Positions 35,853-44,951 are shown, numbered from the stretch's first letter. The stretch: 64,000 bases of DNA from an uncultured Bacillota bacterium (GCA_949287095.1 CASEFA010000003.1:1-64000); one strand, 5' to 3'. Numbers and translations are program-made. The notes: generated by a model from the letters alone, not told the origin.

Positions 35853-36548
35853 CTATCTTTCCGTCTTCGACTTTTTTCTGCTTTTTTCGGGGCTGCGGTT
35901 TTCTCTTCCGTCCCCGCGCCTGGTCTTCCGATGTCTGCCCGATACGGCCTTTTCCCTTCTCTGCTTTTCCAGGCGTTTTCTCGTCTTCGGCTTCATTACC
36001 GAAAATCCGAACTTCCCTATGGGATGCTTTTTAAGTCCGAAGTACTCGCCGTGGCAGTATGCCAGCATTCCGGCTCCGTCAAGGCGTATTCTTCCATCTT
36101 CATCGAACAGATTCTCACTCACGTGTACCTTTACTATTTCAGCGATGAACATGTCATGAGACGGAAATTCCTTTATCTCTTTTACGACGCACTCCAGATT
36201 CACCGGCGCCTCTTTCACGAGCGGGCAGCCGACTTCTTCACAGCTTCCCGCAGTAAGGCCGGTTTCCTTGAATTTATCGAAATCTCTCCCGGATTTTACT
36301 CCGCACCAGTCAGTTGCACGGGCAAGATCCTCAGTGGTAAGATTAATCACAAACTCTCCGGTTTTCTCTATTATGTGATGGGAAAACCGGGACTTTCTCA
36401 CCGATATATACGTCATCGGCGGCTGGGAATTGATAATGCCGGTCCAGGCCACCGTTATAAGATTCTTTTCATCTTCAGTTCCGCAGGATACGAGAGCCGC
36501 CGGTACCGGCGACATCATTGCGGATCCTTTAAGAGTTACTTTCTCCAT
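35853..36548 (-). CDS. Flavin reductase-like FMN-binding protein with basic tail
   Basis: A 231-residue protein of the flavin reductase-like/FMN-binding split barrel family (ALVSCGTEDEKNLITVAWTG, INSQPPMTYISVRKSRFSHH, GVKSGRDFDKFKETGL). The barrel ends near 185. The last ~45 residues are strongly basic (KTRKRLEKQRREK, RKKSKTER) and unlike the family, suggesting nucleic acid or membrane contact. Its partner is unknown. The start overlaps the rluD gene by 20 bases; it is the last gene of the ylxM-to-rluD series. Confidence 0.85.
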   Translation of the reverse strand: MEKVTLKGSAMMSPVPAALVSCGTEDEKNLITVAWTGIINSQPPMTYISVRKSRFSHHIIEKTGEFVINLTTEDLARATDWCGVKSGRDFDKFKETGLTAGSCEEVGCPLVKEAPVNLECVVKEIKEFPSHDMFIAEIVKVHVSENLFDEDGRIRLDGAGMLAYCHGEYFGLKKHPIGKFGFSVMKPKTRKRLEKQRREKAVSGRHRKTRRGDGRENRSPEKSRKKSKTER

Positions 36549-37479
36549 ATTTCTTCCTCAGTTCGTCGAGAACGGCCGTGAATTCCTCCGGAAGCTCCGC
36601 CGTAAACTCCATGTATCTTCCGTCCTCTGGATGTCTGAATCCGAGAACTCCTGCGTGGAGAAGCTGTCCCGACACGCTGAACGGCTGGTTCTTCGAGCCG
36701 TACAGCGGGTCCCCGGCCAAAGGGTGCTTTATGTAGCTCATGTGAACCCTGATCTGGTGTGTCCTTCCCGTTTCGAGAACGGCCTCTATAAGGGTGAATC
36801 TGCCGAACCTTTCCAGCACACGCCAGTGAGTAACAGCACGCTTTCCGTTTCTGTATGTGACGGCCCTCTTAAAGCGGTCCCCAGGGTCTCTTCCTATGGG
36901 AGCATCCACGGTTCCCTCGTCCTCTTTAAAGTTGTTATAAACCAGCGCGGTATACCTTCTCGTAACGCTGTGCTCAGCAAGCTGTGCAGAAAGGCACTCG
37001 TGAGCCCTGTCGCTCTTTGCCACAGCCAGAAGGCCGCTGGTATCCTTATCTATTCTGTGCACTATTCCCGGTCTGAGAACGCCGTTTATCGCAGACAGAT
37101 TCTCTCCGCAGTGATACATGAGAGCATTCACCAGAGTTCCGCCGTAATTCCCGGGCGCCGGATGAACAACCATTCCGCGCGGCTTATTCACCACCAGCAG
37201 ATCGTCGTCTTCGTACACTATATCAAGGGGGATGTTTTCCGGCTCCGCAGTCAGCAGCTCAGGTTCCGGAATATCAACCTCTATTTCGTCTCCTTCTGCG
37301 ACCTTCTGCTTTTTTGAAATCTGAACCACGCCGTTTACAGAAACGGCCCCCGATTCTATGAGTCTGGCCGCAAAGCTTCGGGATACGGTCTCAGCCCTTT
37401 CTCCTATCAGGCTGTCCAGCCTCTTTCCCGCGTCTTCCTTTCCCGCTGCAAAAACCAGTCTGTCCCCGTAATCAGTCAT
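36529..37479 (-). CDS. rluD: RluD-family 23S rRNA pseudouridine synthase
   Basis: A 316-residue RluA/RluD-family enzyme. An S4 domain at about 15-75 precedes the catalytic block GIVHRIDKDTSGLL, which contains the nucleophilic Asp near 143. The conserved GRTHQIRVHM is near 241. It modifies uridines of large-subunit rRNA. It overlaps lspA by eight bases, an order common in Bacillota (ylyB position). Confidence 0.93.
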   Translation of the reverse strand: MTDYGDRLVFAAGKEDAGKRLDSLIGERAETVSRSFAARLIESGAVSVNGVVQISKKQKVAEGDEIEVDIPEPELLTAEPENIPLDIVYEDDDLLVVNKPRGMVVHPAPGNYGGTLVNALMYHCGENLSAINGVLRPGIVHRIDKDTSGLLAVAKSDRAHECLSAQLAEHSVTRRYTALVYNNFKEDEGTVDAPIGRDPGDRFKRAVTYRNGKRAVTHWRVLERFGRFTLIEAVLETGRTHQIRVHMSYIKHPLAGDPLYGSKNQPFSVSGQLLHAGVLGFRHPEDGRYMEFTAELPEEFTAVLDELRKKYGESNS

Positions 37480-37927
37480 TTTTCCCCTCTAATTTCTCGT
37501 ACATGAAAATATATATAACCAGCAGTCCGCATCCGATTACCACGAATATGTCCGCAACATTGAAAATCGGTGGAAAAATGCTGAAATCAAACATGTCCGT
37601 CACACTTCCGAAGAATGTCCTGTCAATGAGGTTTCCCGCTCCTCCTGCGACTATGAACGATATGGAAACGTGGAGGAGAGGATGGGCATTTCTGTTTTTA
37701 TACATGTAAATCAGCCCCGCAATTATAGCTATTGCGGGGATCATTATGAGTATTACGCGCTGGCCGCTTAAGGTGCTGAATGCGGCCCCATCGTTTTCAT
37801 AATATGTAAGTCTGAAAAAATCGCCTATGACGTTTATGCTCTCACCTTCGCTCATAAAGGTGCGTACCGTGTATTTTGAAATCTGGTCCGCAACGAGAAC
37901 CGCAGCCATCAGAAAAATATACGCCAT
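37472..37927 (-). CDS. lspA: Prolipoprotein signal peptidase
   Basis: A 151-residue type II signal peptidase with four membrane helices. The two catalytic Asp blocks are GGAGNLIDRTFFG and FNVADIFVVIG, and DQISKY marks the first helix. It cleaves lipoprotein signal peptides; the DUF4854 lipoprotein in this window would be a substrate. The ATG lacks any recognisable ribosome site and lies 10 bases after a perfect 20-base palindrome. Confidence 0.95.
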   Translation of the reverse strand: MAYIFLMAAVLVADQISKYTVRTFMSEGESINVIGDFFRLTYYENDGAAFSTLSGQRVILIMIPAIAIIAGLIYMYKNRNAHPLLHVSISFIVAGGAGNLIDRTFFGSVTDMFDFSIFPPIFNVADIFVVIGCGLLVIYIFMYEKLEGKND

Positions 37928-37937
37928 ATATAAACTG

Positions 37938-37957
37938 AGGGGCAGCCGGCTGCCCCT
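37938..37957. repeat. Perfect 20-base palindrome before lspA
   Basis: AGGGGCAGCC and GGCTGCCCCT are adjacent inverted arms with no spacer. On the minus strand the structure ends 10 bases before the lspA ATG and is followed by TCAGTTTATAT rather than a U-run. It could be a weak terminator for divIVA, a translation-control hairpin or a DNA-binding site. Confidence 0.7.
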
Positions 37958-38014
37958 GTCACCTTTCGTCTTAAATTATACGACTGTGCGTCGCGAATTA
38001 CAGGCCGCCCGCAG

Positions 38015-38728
38015 CTATTTACCTATCATCTCATCTATAGCTTTGGAATCCAGAACCACTGTCTCCTTTGGAGCGTGGGCGGTTCCTACGTATCCCGGTT
38101 CTCCATCCGGAGCAGAAATGCCCTCCGTAAGTTCTGCAAGCTGCTGGTCGTAAGTCAGCTCTTCGGTATCAGGTGAATCCGCACTCTTTGACACTGCAGG
38201 TACAGTCCTGGTGTCTGAGCCGGAGCAGAATTCGCCGAAGCCCGATGATTTTTCAAGTTCTCTCTCGAGATCTCTGAACAGTTCCTCACTGGAACCGCCT
38301 TTGACTCTTTCAAGCTCGTCTTCCAGCATCTGGCGATATCTGCCCTTGAACATCTTCACTCTCTCCAGGAGCTGGCTGTTTTCTTCAGTAAGTCTGTCAA
38401 TGGAATCCCTGGCGTCCTTTACGATAGCGTCGGCTTCCATGCGGGCATTCTTTATGATGATTTCGGCACGCTTTTCGGCGCTCTCCGAAATATCCTTCAT
38501 GAGTTTTTTTGCAGATTCAAGCGTGTTCATAACGGACGTCTCTGATTTCTTATGGCTGAGAATCTCCTCTCTGAGCTCATCCACCGTGTCTGCAAGCATT
38601 TTGTTGTCCTTGAGAAGCTTCTCCATGTCAACGATTATCTCATCGAGAAACTCATCCACCTCTTCCATCTTATAGCCTCTTACGGCTCTGGAAAATTCTT
38701 TGGTTTCAATTTCTGCCGGTGTAATCAT
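38015..38728 (-). CDS. divIVA: Cell division protein DivIVA
   Basis: A 237-residue DivIVA. The N-terminal membrane-targeting domain (MITPAEIETKEFSRAVRGYK and DEFLDEIIVDMEKL) is followed by a long coiled coil from about 60 to 150 and an acidic, unstructured tail. DivIVA recognises curved membrane at poles and septa and positions division and wall-synthesis proteins. It lies between yggT and lspA in the usual division-gene order. Confidence 0.94.
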   Translation of the reverse strand: MITPAEIETKEFSRAVRGYKMEEVDEFLDEIIVDMEKLLKDNKMLADTVDELREEILSHKKSETSVMNTLESAKKLMKDISESAEKRAEIIIKNARMEADAIVKDARDSIDRLTEENSQLLERVKMFKGRYRQMLEDELERVKGGSSEELFRDLERELEKSSGFGEFCSGSDTRTVPAVSKSADSPDTEELTYDQQLAELTEGISAPDGEPGYVGTAHAPKETVVLDSKAIDEMIGK

Positions 38729-38774
38729 TTTTCATCACCTCATCGTGAAATCTCGCCCCATGACTCGAGGCGGC

Positions 38775-39059
38775 TTAATATGCAATCAGCAGAACCGCAT
38801 AAATAAGTATCCGCTCTGCAATCTGAACAAAAATCATAGCAAGAAGCACCGAAAAGTCAAACATTCCGGTGTTGAATCTTGCAAGTATTTTTCTGCACGG
38901 CGTGACTATAGGCTCCGTAAACCGGCGAATTATCCAGTAGGCCTTTCCGAGACCCGAATACGGATTCCCGGCAAACCAGCTGAGAAAAGCCTCCGCCAGA
39001 AGTGCAAACGTCAAAAGCCTGCAGAATATCTGTATTGCGTAAATCAGTACAGCTGCCAA
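38775..39059 (-). CDS. yggT: YggT-family membrane protein
   Basis: A 94-residue membrane protein with two YggT segments (IQIFCRLLTFALLAEAFLSW and SVLLAMIFVQIAERILIYAV) around the conserved middle TEPIVTPCRKIL. The function is not settled; the neighbourhood points to division or cell-shape work. Translation appears to start at TTG 39059, because GGAGG lies nine bases upstream within the last codons of sepF and no ATG fits. Confidence 0.88.
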   Translation of the reverse strand: MAAVLIYAIQIFCRLLTFALLAEAFLSWFAGNPYSGLGKAYWIIRRFTEPIVTPCRKILARFNTGMFDFSVLLAMIFVQIAERILIYAVLLIAY

Positions 39060-39065
39060 TTCGCT

Positions 39066-39602
39066 CTACCTCCACGGGCTGCTGTTTTCTGCTGCCGGCG
39101 CCTCCGCCATTGTCTGTCTGTCCTGGGAAGCCGCAATGGACACGTTCTCCGGCGCAAAGATGAAGATGTTGTTGGTTATCTTCTGAACGTTACCGTTGAG
39201 AGCATAAGTAGCTCCGCTGAGGAAGTCGAATATCTTCTTTGCAGTTTCAGTTTCCAGCTTTTCAAGATTGATGATGACCGGTTTTCTGGATTTAAGGCTG
39301 TCAACAAGCTTAGGGCACTCCTCGAATCCCTTAGGCTCGATGAGCACCAGCTTCAGTGAATTAGTGTTAGCCACGGAATACCTCTTTTCTGACGTCTTGG
39401 ATACGATTGGCTTTCTTTCGGCAGCCGCTGCGAAATCTCCCGAAAACGACGACTGCGAAGCGCCCGATGTCTGAGCCGGTGTAAATCTGCTCTCTCTGGA
39501 GATTTTCTCCTTAGCAGCAGACAGCTCTTCTTCGGTGACCACCTCGTCCTCTTCTATGTCCTCAATTCCAATAACTTTCTTAAGTGAGTCGGTAAATCCC
39601 AT
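39066..39602 (-). CDS. sepF: Cell division protein SepF
   Basis: A 178-residue SepF. An N-terminal amphipathic segment (MGFTDSLKKVIG) for membrane binding leads by a linker to the SepF core at about 80-170 (LVLIEPKGFEECPKLVDSLK, RKPVIINLEKLE, NIFIFAPENVSI). SepF links FtsZ to the membrane in Gram-positive bacteria; with no ftsA seen near ftsZ, it may be the main anchor. It follows yggS by 26 bases. Confidence 0.94.
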   Translation of the reverse strand: MGFTDSLKKVIGIEDIEEDEVVTEEELSAAKEKISRESRFTPAQTSGASQSSFSGDFAAAAERKPIVSKTSEKRYSVANTNSLKLVLIEPKGFEECPKLVDSLKSRKPVIINLEKLETETAKKIFDFLSGATYALNGNVQKITNNIFIFAPENVSIAASQDRQTMAEAPAAENSSPWR

Positions 39603-39628
39603 TGCAGTTGTTTTCCTCCTAAATAAAA

Positions 39629-40333
39629 TTATTTTTCTTCGCTTCTGTAATCTCTGTTCCCGAATATGGCCGTTCCTACCCTTATGAGGTTGGACCCTTC
39701 TTCCACTGCCACCTCAAAATCGTGAGTCATACCCATGGAAAGGTATTTAAAATCTATTCTCTCCCTCGGATCGCCAACGTATCTGTCGTATATCTCCTTT
39801 GCCTCTCTGAAGAAAGGTGCGGCGTCCTCAGGTTCAAGTTCAAAAGGCGCTATGCACATGATTCCCCTTATTCTTATGTTAGGGCACTCCTCAGCTATGG
39901 CCGAAATGAGTCCGTCAGCCTCTTCAGAGCTGCTTCCGAACTTGGATTCCTCGTTTGCCGTGTTGACCTGAACCAGAATATCCATGGTCAGATTGTGCTG
40001 CGCCGCACGCTTATCAATCTCGTGAGCCAGCTTCAGGGAATCCACAGAGTGAATCATGCAGACTTTGTCGATTATGTATTTTACCTTATTAGTCTGAAGG
40101 TGTCCGATAAGATGCCATCTGACCGGCTTAACCTTCTCGTATTTATCCATTATTTCCTGGACCTTGTTCTCGCCGATATCGGTGATTCCGGCGTCTATGG
40201 CCTCATTTATCTCTTCAGGAGAATGAAGTTTAGTAACCGCCACCAGAAGAACATCGTCCGGATTTCTTCCTGATTTAACGGCCGCCTCGCCTTTTCGTCT
40301 CTGAATCTCTTCAATGTTGGCTGCAATAGACAT
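39629..40333 (-). CDS. yggS: PLP homeostasis protein YggS/PLPBP
   Basis: A 234-residue pyridoxal-phosphate-binding protein with an alanine racemase-like barrel. The PLP lysine is in VAVTKLHSPEEI near 36, with GENKVQE, WHLIGHLQTNK and SMGMTHDFEVAVEEGSNLIR as family marks. It keeps free PLP levels in balance and has no proven catalytic activity. The position ahead of sepF is standard in Gram-positives (ylmE). Confidence 0.95.
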   Translation of the reverse strand: MSIAANIEEIQRRKGEAAVKSGRNPDDVLLVAVTKLHSPEEINEAIDAGITDIGENKVQEIMDKYEKVKPVRWHLIGHLQTNKVKYIIDKVCMIHSVDSLKLAHEIDKRAAQHNLTMDILVQVNTANEESKFGSSSEEADGLISAIAEECPNIRIRGIMCIAPFELEPEDAAPFFREAKEIYDRYVGDPRERIDFKYLSMGMTHDFEVAVEEGSNLIRVGTAIFGNRDYRSEEK

Positions 40334-40347
40334 TTTAAATCATCTCC

Positions 40348-41328
40348 TTATTTTAAACTGGCAGGATCCTTAAGCACATCGTCATGAGGTCCTACAGTTG
40401 CCGTCCGCTCTCCTTCAGAATCGTAGAAGTACGAATCCGCAATCACCGAACTGGTGCCGTCTGTGAGAAGCACGCTTACGGGGGTGAATTCATAGCGGTC
40501 TTTTTTATCTTTTACGTATACGCCTTTAACGCCGTCCTCCTCAGTAATGCTGGAGTTATCTATAATAAGCCCGGCAGCGTCCGCAGTTATTATTCTCACC
40601 GATGCCCTTCTCAGGCCTCCGTATTTTTCATAGTATGCCGTAGTCTCGAACAGCAGCCTGTAAAGGTCGCCGGACTTTGAAACATCGGTCACAGTCATGG
40701 ATATGACTGAATCCCCCAGCTCCACATCAACCTGTTTTCCGGCCGCATATCTGTCCTTGCTCTCCGCAGGAACAAAAGCCACAGCATACCATTTGCTCTT
40801 ATCTATGATTTTATAAACCGGGTCTCCCGCAGCTACCGCACCGTTTGAAAGCTCCTTTGCCGCGTCCTGGGAAATAGCCGAGTAATACTCGTAATTCTTT
40901 TCTCCCATGTTCTCAGGCGTAAGTTCTGACTCGTAACCGTCGACAAAGTATGATACGACGCCGCCGTCCGTAACGGTAAAATCAGATGTCGGCAGCGCAG
41001 CATCCCCCAGTTTCTCCAGAATGGAGGAGTACTCGCCCGAAGAAGAACCTCCGGCTCCTCCTGTCACCTCCATGACCGTAGTATGACCTCTTACGAGTCT
41101 GCCTTCGTCTACAAGCCGGTTGGCGGTACCCGATACCCCGGATGTATATACAGTTTCATTTCTTACGAAAAACATATCCGTGTCGTCTACAGTCCTCAGC
41201 TCGCCGTATTCTGCGGCGTAGGTGGCTTTAAAGAAACCCGATACCTGAGGCACGACGTATATCACTACATAAAGAGCCGCAACTGCGAGGATAAACAGCA
41301 GCCCGACTTTCTTTTTTAATCTTCCCAT
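40348..41328 (-). CDS. HlyD-like membrane-anchored protein
   Basis: A 326-residue protein with one N-terminal membrane helix (about 8-30) and an extracytoplasmic region with a HlyD/RND-adaptor-like barrel (VRNETVYTSGVSGTANRLV, WYAVAFVPAESKDRYAAGKQ). No ABC exporter is adjacent. Similar genes stand beside yggS-sepF in many Clostridia, which suggests an envelope or division role; its function is unknown. Confidence 0.75.
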   Translation of the reverse strand: MGRLKKKVGLLFILAVAALYVVIYVVPQVSGFFKATYAAEYGELRTVDDTDMFFVRNETVYTSGVSGTANRLVDEGRLVRGHTTVMEVTGGAGGSSSGEYSSILEKLGDAALPTSDFTVTDGGVVSYFVDGYESELTPENMGEKNYEYYSAISQDAAKELSNGAVAAGDPVYKIIDKSKWYAVAFVPAESKDRYAAGKQVDVELGDSVISMTVTDVSKSGDLYRLLFETTAYYEKYGGLRRASVRIITADAAGLIIDNSSITEEDGVKGVYVKDKKDRYEFTPVSVLLTDGTSSVIADSYFYDSEGERTATVGPHDDVLKDPASLK

Positions 41329-41342
41329 ACTGATATTTTACT

Positions 41343-42074
41343 TCATTTCAGGAATTTTTCCAATACCTCTCGCTCATCTTTTGCCAAATCCCCGTGATTC
41401 TTCACATATTCTTCAAACATTTCCGGCCTTCGCTCTCTGGTTACCGCAAGGGACTGCTCCAGCTGCCAGAGGTATACGAGTCTGTGATTTCCTCCCGTGA
41501 GAACCTCCGGAACCTCCATGCCTCTGAACTCCCTTGGCCTGGTATACTGAGGATATTCCAGAAGTCCCGAGTATACCGACTCCTCCAGGGCAGCCTCACG
41601 GCTCGCAAGAACTCCCGGTACCATTCTGGCCACCGAATCCATTAAGACCATGGCTGCAAGTTCTCCTCCCGTAAGGATGTAGTCACCTATGGAAAGCTCC
41701 TCCATGTCGTACATGTCGATAACCCTCTGGTCCACCCCTTCGTAGTGGCCGCAGAGAACGGTAAATTCCTCTTCTCCTGCCAGGTTTTCAATGATGTCTC
41801 TGTCTATGATTTTCCCTCTTGGAGACATGTAGATTATCCTGTGCGCCTTTGCGTTTACGGAATCCAGGGCGTCGCATATGGGCTGGGCCATCATGACCAT
41901 GCCCTGACCGCCTCCGAATGGGTAGTCGTCGGCCTTTTTATGCTTGTCAAGGCTGAAGTCCCTTATATTTATGAAGCTGAAATCCAGTATATCCTTTTCC
42001 GCAGCTTTGCCTAAAATGCTGCTGGTCACAGCCGGAAACATCTCCGGAAAGAGGGTGAGTACGTTTACCTTCAT
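41343..42074 (-). CDS. trmD: tRNA (guanine-37-N1)-methyltransferase
   Basis: A 243-residue SPOUT enzyme that methylates G37 of tRNAs and prevents frameshifting. The knot sequence SIGDYILTGGELAAMVLMDS is near 130-150 and the N-terminal LTLFPEMF is intact. It follows rimM by four bases in the rpsP-khpA-rimM-trmD order. rplS, often next, is missing; the HlyD-like gene follows instead. Confidence 0.96.
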   Translation of the reverse strand: MKVNVLTLFPEMFPAVTSSILGKAAEKDILDFSFINIRDFSLDKHKKADDYPFGGGQGMVMMAQPICDALDSVNAKAHRIIYMSPRGKIIDRDIIENLAGEEEFTVLCGHYEGVDQRVIDMYDMEELSIGDYILTGGELAAMVLMDSVARMVPGVLASREAALEESVYSGLLEYPQYTRPREFRGMEVPEVLTGGNHRLVYLWQLEQSLAVTRERRPEMFEEYVKNHGDLAKDEREVLEKFLK

Positions 42075-42078
42075 GTCC

Positions 42079-42609
42079 TTACAGCATCCCCTCTATAAAC
42101 TTTATGTAAACTCTTTTTTCTTCTAAGTTTACATCTTTTACAAACTCCGAAACGGCCGGAACCATGGTCTCCCGGCTCCCTTTGCCGCCGGACTCTTCCG
42201 GGCCGCACCCTTTGTCAGAGAGGCGTATGCGGTATACATCCTGAGCCGCACCCTGAATGACGTCGACTATCTCTCCAGCCTCTTTTCCGGTCTCGGCATT
42301 TATCACCTTAAGGCCTATGAGGTCGCGGATGTAGAAGGTATCCTCGGGAAGCTCCCCGAGATCGTCCTCGGTTATGTACACGTCCAGATTTTTCATGGCC
42401 TCGGCGGCGTTTCTGTCGTCCACGCCCCTGAGCTTTAGAATCACCATGTTTCCCTGGGTTCTCACGCCCTCCACCGGATATTCCTTTCCTCCGGCTATCA
42501 CGCGCCCGACATCCCTGTATCTTTTCGCGCCGTCCGAGTAGTTATACACCTTTACCTCTCCCTTAAGAGCTACGGCGTTTACAATTTTACCTATTTTAAT
42601 CTTTTCCAT
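42079..42609 (-). CDS. rimM: Ribosome maturation factor RimM
   Basis: A 176-residue RimM with an N-terminal beta-barrel (KIGKIVNAVALKGEVKVYNY) and a C-terminal PRC-barrel (IRDLIGLKVINAETGKEAGE). It helps mature the 30S head with protein S19. The start MEKIKIGK at 42609 has GGAG five bases upstream; an upstream in-frame start would add nine residues. A short glycine/glutamate-rich insert (GPEESGGKGSRET) interrupts the barrel near 147. Confidence 0.93.
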   Translation of the reverse strand: MEKIKIGKIVNAVALKGEVKVYNYSDGAKRYRDVGRVIAGGKEYPVEGVRTQGNMVILKLRGVDDRNAAEAMKNLDVYITEDDLGELPEDTFYIRDLIGLKVINAETGKEAGEIVDVIQGAAQDVYRIRLSDKGCGPEESGGKGSRETMVPAVSEFVKDVNLEEKRVYIKFIEGML

Positions 42610-42672
42610 GCCTTCTCCGAATACCACGTTAGGCACATGGAAAATGCCATGTGCCTAATACGATTTCCTTAT

Positions 42673-42912
42673 CTATTCGTTTTCGGAAACAATCTCCACG
42701 GAGACTTTCCTGTTCTCCCTGGTGGCTGCAGCCTTGACCACGGTACGCAGAGCTTTGGCTATACGGCCCTGCTTTCCGATGACCTTGCCCATGTCGTCGG
42801 ATGCGACACGAAGCTGCACAACACTTTCTGATCCGGCTTTTTCCTCGGTAACCTCCACCTTATCCGGATTATCCACCAGCGATTTTGCGATGAGTTCAAC
42901 TAAACTGGTCAT
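42673..42912 (-). CDS. khpA: KH-domain RNA-binding protein KhpA
   Basis: A 79-residue single type II KH domain. The GxxG loop is GKQG within VIGKQGRIAKALRTVV. KhpA binds RNA, often with KhpB, and influences cell length. It lies between rpsP and rimM as usual. Confidence 0.94.
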   Translation of the reverse strand: MTSLVELIAKSLVDNPDKVEVTEEKAGSESVVQLRVASDDMGKVIGKQGRIAKALRTVVKAAATRENRKVSVEIVSENE

Positions 42913-42930
42913 TTCCCTATCACCGCTTTC

Positions 42931-43173
42931 TTATTCAATGATGCCGGATTTCTTAAGAAGCCCCTTCACAACATCAGTAGCCTGTGCGCCGTTGTCCAGC
43001 CACTTCTTTGCCTTCTCTCCGTCGATTTTGATTACAGGCGGCTCGGTGAGCGGATTGTAGTATCCAAGCTCCTCGATGAATTTTCCGTCTCTTGCTCTTC
43101 TGGAGTCAGCAACTACTACTCTGTAAAAAGGTCTCTTGTGAGCTCCCATTCTCTTAAGTCTGATCTTTACCAT
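42931..43173 (-). CDS. rpsP: 30S ribosomal protein S16
   Basis: An 80-residue S16 ([34 protein letters not shown]). It supports 30S assembly. GGAGG precedes the ATG. It follows ffh by 37 bases. Confidence 0.97.
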   Translation of the reverse strand: MVKIRLKRMGAHKRPFYRVVVADSRRARDGKFIEELGYYNPLTEPPVIKIDGEKAKKWLDNGAQATDVVKGLLKKSGIIE

Positions 43174-43210
43174 TTTCTTTTCCTCCTTATGGTTACGTGT
43201 TGATTATCTT

Positions 43211-44548
43211 TTAGAAAAGTCCGCGGAATTTTCCCCGCTTCAGAGCGCCGGGGTTTGAAAGCCGCTTCATCATCTTTTTAGCTTCCTCATATTTCTTTAT
43301 GAGATTATTTATCTTGCTCACCGGAAGTCCGCAGCCTGCGGAAATTCTCTTTCTCCGGCTCGCATTAAGAAGTGACGGGTCCCGCCTCTCCTCAATGGTC
43401 ATCGACTGGATAATGGCTTCCATCTGGCGAAATTCTCTCTCGCCGGCTTCCAGATCCACGTTCTTCATCTGAGCGCTGTTCATTCCCGGAAGCATCTCCA
43501 TTATCTTTCCCAATCCTCCCATGTTCTTCACCTGACCCATCTGGTCCAGGAAGTCCTCAAGGGTGAACTGGTTTTTCTTTATCTTCTTCTCTAACTTCTC
43601 GGCCTGCTCCTTATCAAAGGCTGCTTCAGCCTTTTCTATAAGGCTTAGCATGTCGCCCATTCCCAGGATTCGGCCTGCCATTCTCTCCGGATGGAAAGGC
43701 TCGAGGGCGTCGGATTTCTCTCCCGTACCTATGAATTTAATAGGCTTTCCCGTGACCTTTCTCGCAGACAGGGCCGCACCGCCTCTGGAGTCGCCGTCCA
43801 TCTTCGTCATGATTATGCCGTCGATTCCAAGCTTTTCGTCAAAGCCTGCAGCCACGTTTACGGCATCCTGACCTGTAAGTGCGTCCACCACCAGAAGTAT
43901 TTCGTGAGGCTTTACAGCCTTCTTTATGTCCTCAAGCTCGTCCATGAGAGCTTCGTCTATCTGAAGTCGTCCGGCAGTATCTATTATGAGGACGTCATAG
44001 CCCTTCTTCTCGGCTTCCTTCTTTGCTTCAACTGCAATCTTCGCGGCGTCCCTGCAGTCTCTCATGGTGAATACCGGAGTGTTCACGGCCTTTCCCACGA
44101 TTTCCAGCTGATCTATGGCAGCCGGTCTGTATATGTCGCATGCCGCAAGATACGGCTTCTTTCCGCTCTGCTTAAGGTATGCAGCCAGCTTTCCGCAGGT
44201 GGTGGTCTTACCGGTACCCTGAAGTCCCGTCATCATTATGGTGGTAAATCCCGACGGCGAGAATGTCAGCTTGGTGCCGGATCCTCCCATGAGCTCCGTA
44301 AGCTCGGCGTTTACTATTTTAATAATCTGCTGCGCCGGAGTCAGGCTTTCCATGACCTCTGCGCCCATGCATTTTTCCTTGACCGAAGCGATAAACTCCT
44401 TTACGACTTTGAAGTTTACGTCGGCCTCCAGAAGCGCCAGCTTTACCTCCCTCATGGCCTCGTTTATATCGGCCTCGGTAAGGACTCCCTTTCCTCTCAG
44501 CTTCCTAAACGCATTCTGCAGTTTATCCGATAAGCTCTCAAATGCCAT
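43211..44548 (-). CDS. ffh: Signal recognition particle protein Ffh
   Basis: The SRP54 GTPase (445 aa). The N domain (1-90) is followed by the G domain with P-loop GLQGTGKTT near 107 and DTAGRLQ near 190, then the methionine-rich M domain ending GALKRGKFRGLF. It binds signal sequences of membrane proteins with the 4.5S/SRP RNA; that RNA gene is not in this window. It follows ylxM by 19 bases. Confidence 0.97.
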   Translation of the reverse strand: MAFESLSDKLQNAFRKLRGKGVLTEADINEAMREVKLALLEADVNFKVVKEFIASVKEKCMGAEVMESLTPAQQIIKIVNAELTELMGGSGTKLTFSPSGFTTIMMTGLQGTGKTTTCGKLAAYLKQSGKKPYLAACDIYRPAAIDQLEIVGKAVNTPVFTMRDCRDAAKIAVEAKKEAEKKGYDVLIIDTAGRLQIDEALMDELEDIKKAVKPHEILLVVDALTGQDAVNVAAGFDEKLGIDGIIMTKMDGDSRGGAALSARKVTGKPIKFIGTGEKSDALEPFHPERMAGRILGMGDMLSLIEKAEAAFDKEQAEKLEKKIKKNQFTLEDFLDQMGQVKNMGGLGKIMEMLPGMNSAQMKNVDLEAGEREFRQMEAIIQSMTIEERRDPSLLNASRRKRISAGCGLPVSKINNLIKKYEEAKKMMKRLSNPGALKRGKFRGLF

Positions 44549-44567
44549 TTACTACCTCTTACTCGCC

Positions 44568-44951
44568 TTATTCACCGTATTCAATCCGGCGGGCGATAGT
44601 CTCTATCTCTTCTATGGCTTCGGCAAGCTCACCGTCGCCGGCATACCTTCTCTTAAGTCCGTCCAGCTTCTGTGTAATCTCTCCGAAAGCCTCTTCCGTT
44701 TTCAAAAATCTCTCCACCAGGCTCAGCTTTTCTTCGTAATTCTCAAGAGCCCTCTCCGCCGACTTCAGCGAGTCGTGAACGGCCGCCCTGGTGATTCCAA
44801 GCTCCGACGCAATCTCCGACAGGGACATATCCTCCTCGTGATAGAGCTCTATGACCTGTCTCTTCTTCTCCGTCAAAAGCTGCCCGTAGAAGTCGTAAAG
44901 CAGGCTCACCCTGGCGCTGGCATCGAGGCCCGTTTTCAGTATTTCAGCCAT
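44568..44951 (-). CDS. ylxM: YlxM helix-turn-helix protein, SRP-associated
   Basis: A 127-residue protein of the YlxM/p13 family, with a sigma-factor-like HTH (LLTEKKRQVIELYHEEDMSL, SEIASELGITRAAVHDSLKS) followed by a coiled helix. It sits directly before ffh and is thought to act with SRP. The start MAEILKTGLD at 44951 is preceded by GGTGGAG; the upstream frame start lies within the promoter. Confidence 0.9.
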   Translation of the reverse strand: MAEILKTGLDASARVSLLYDFYGQLLTEKKRQVIELYHEEDMSLSEIASELGITRAAVHDSLKSAERALENYEEKLSLVERFLKTEEAFGEITQKLDGLKRRYAGDGELAEAIEEIETIARRIEYGE

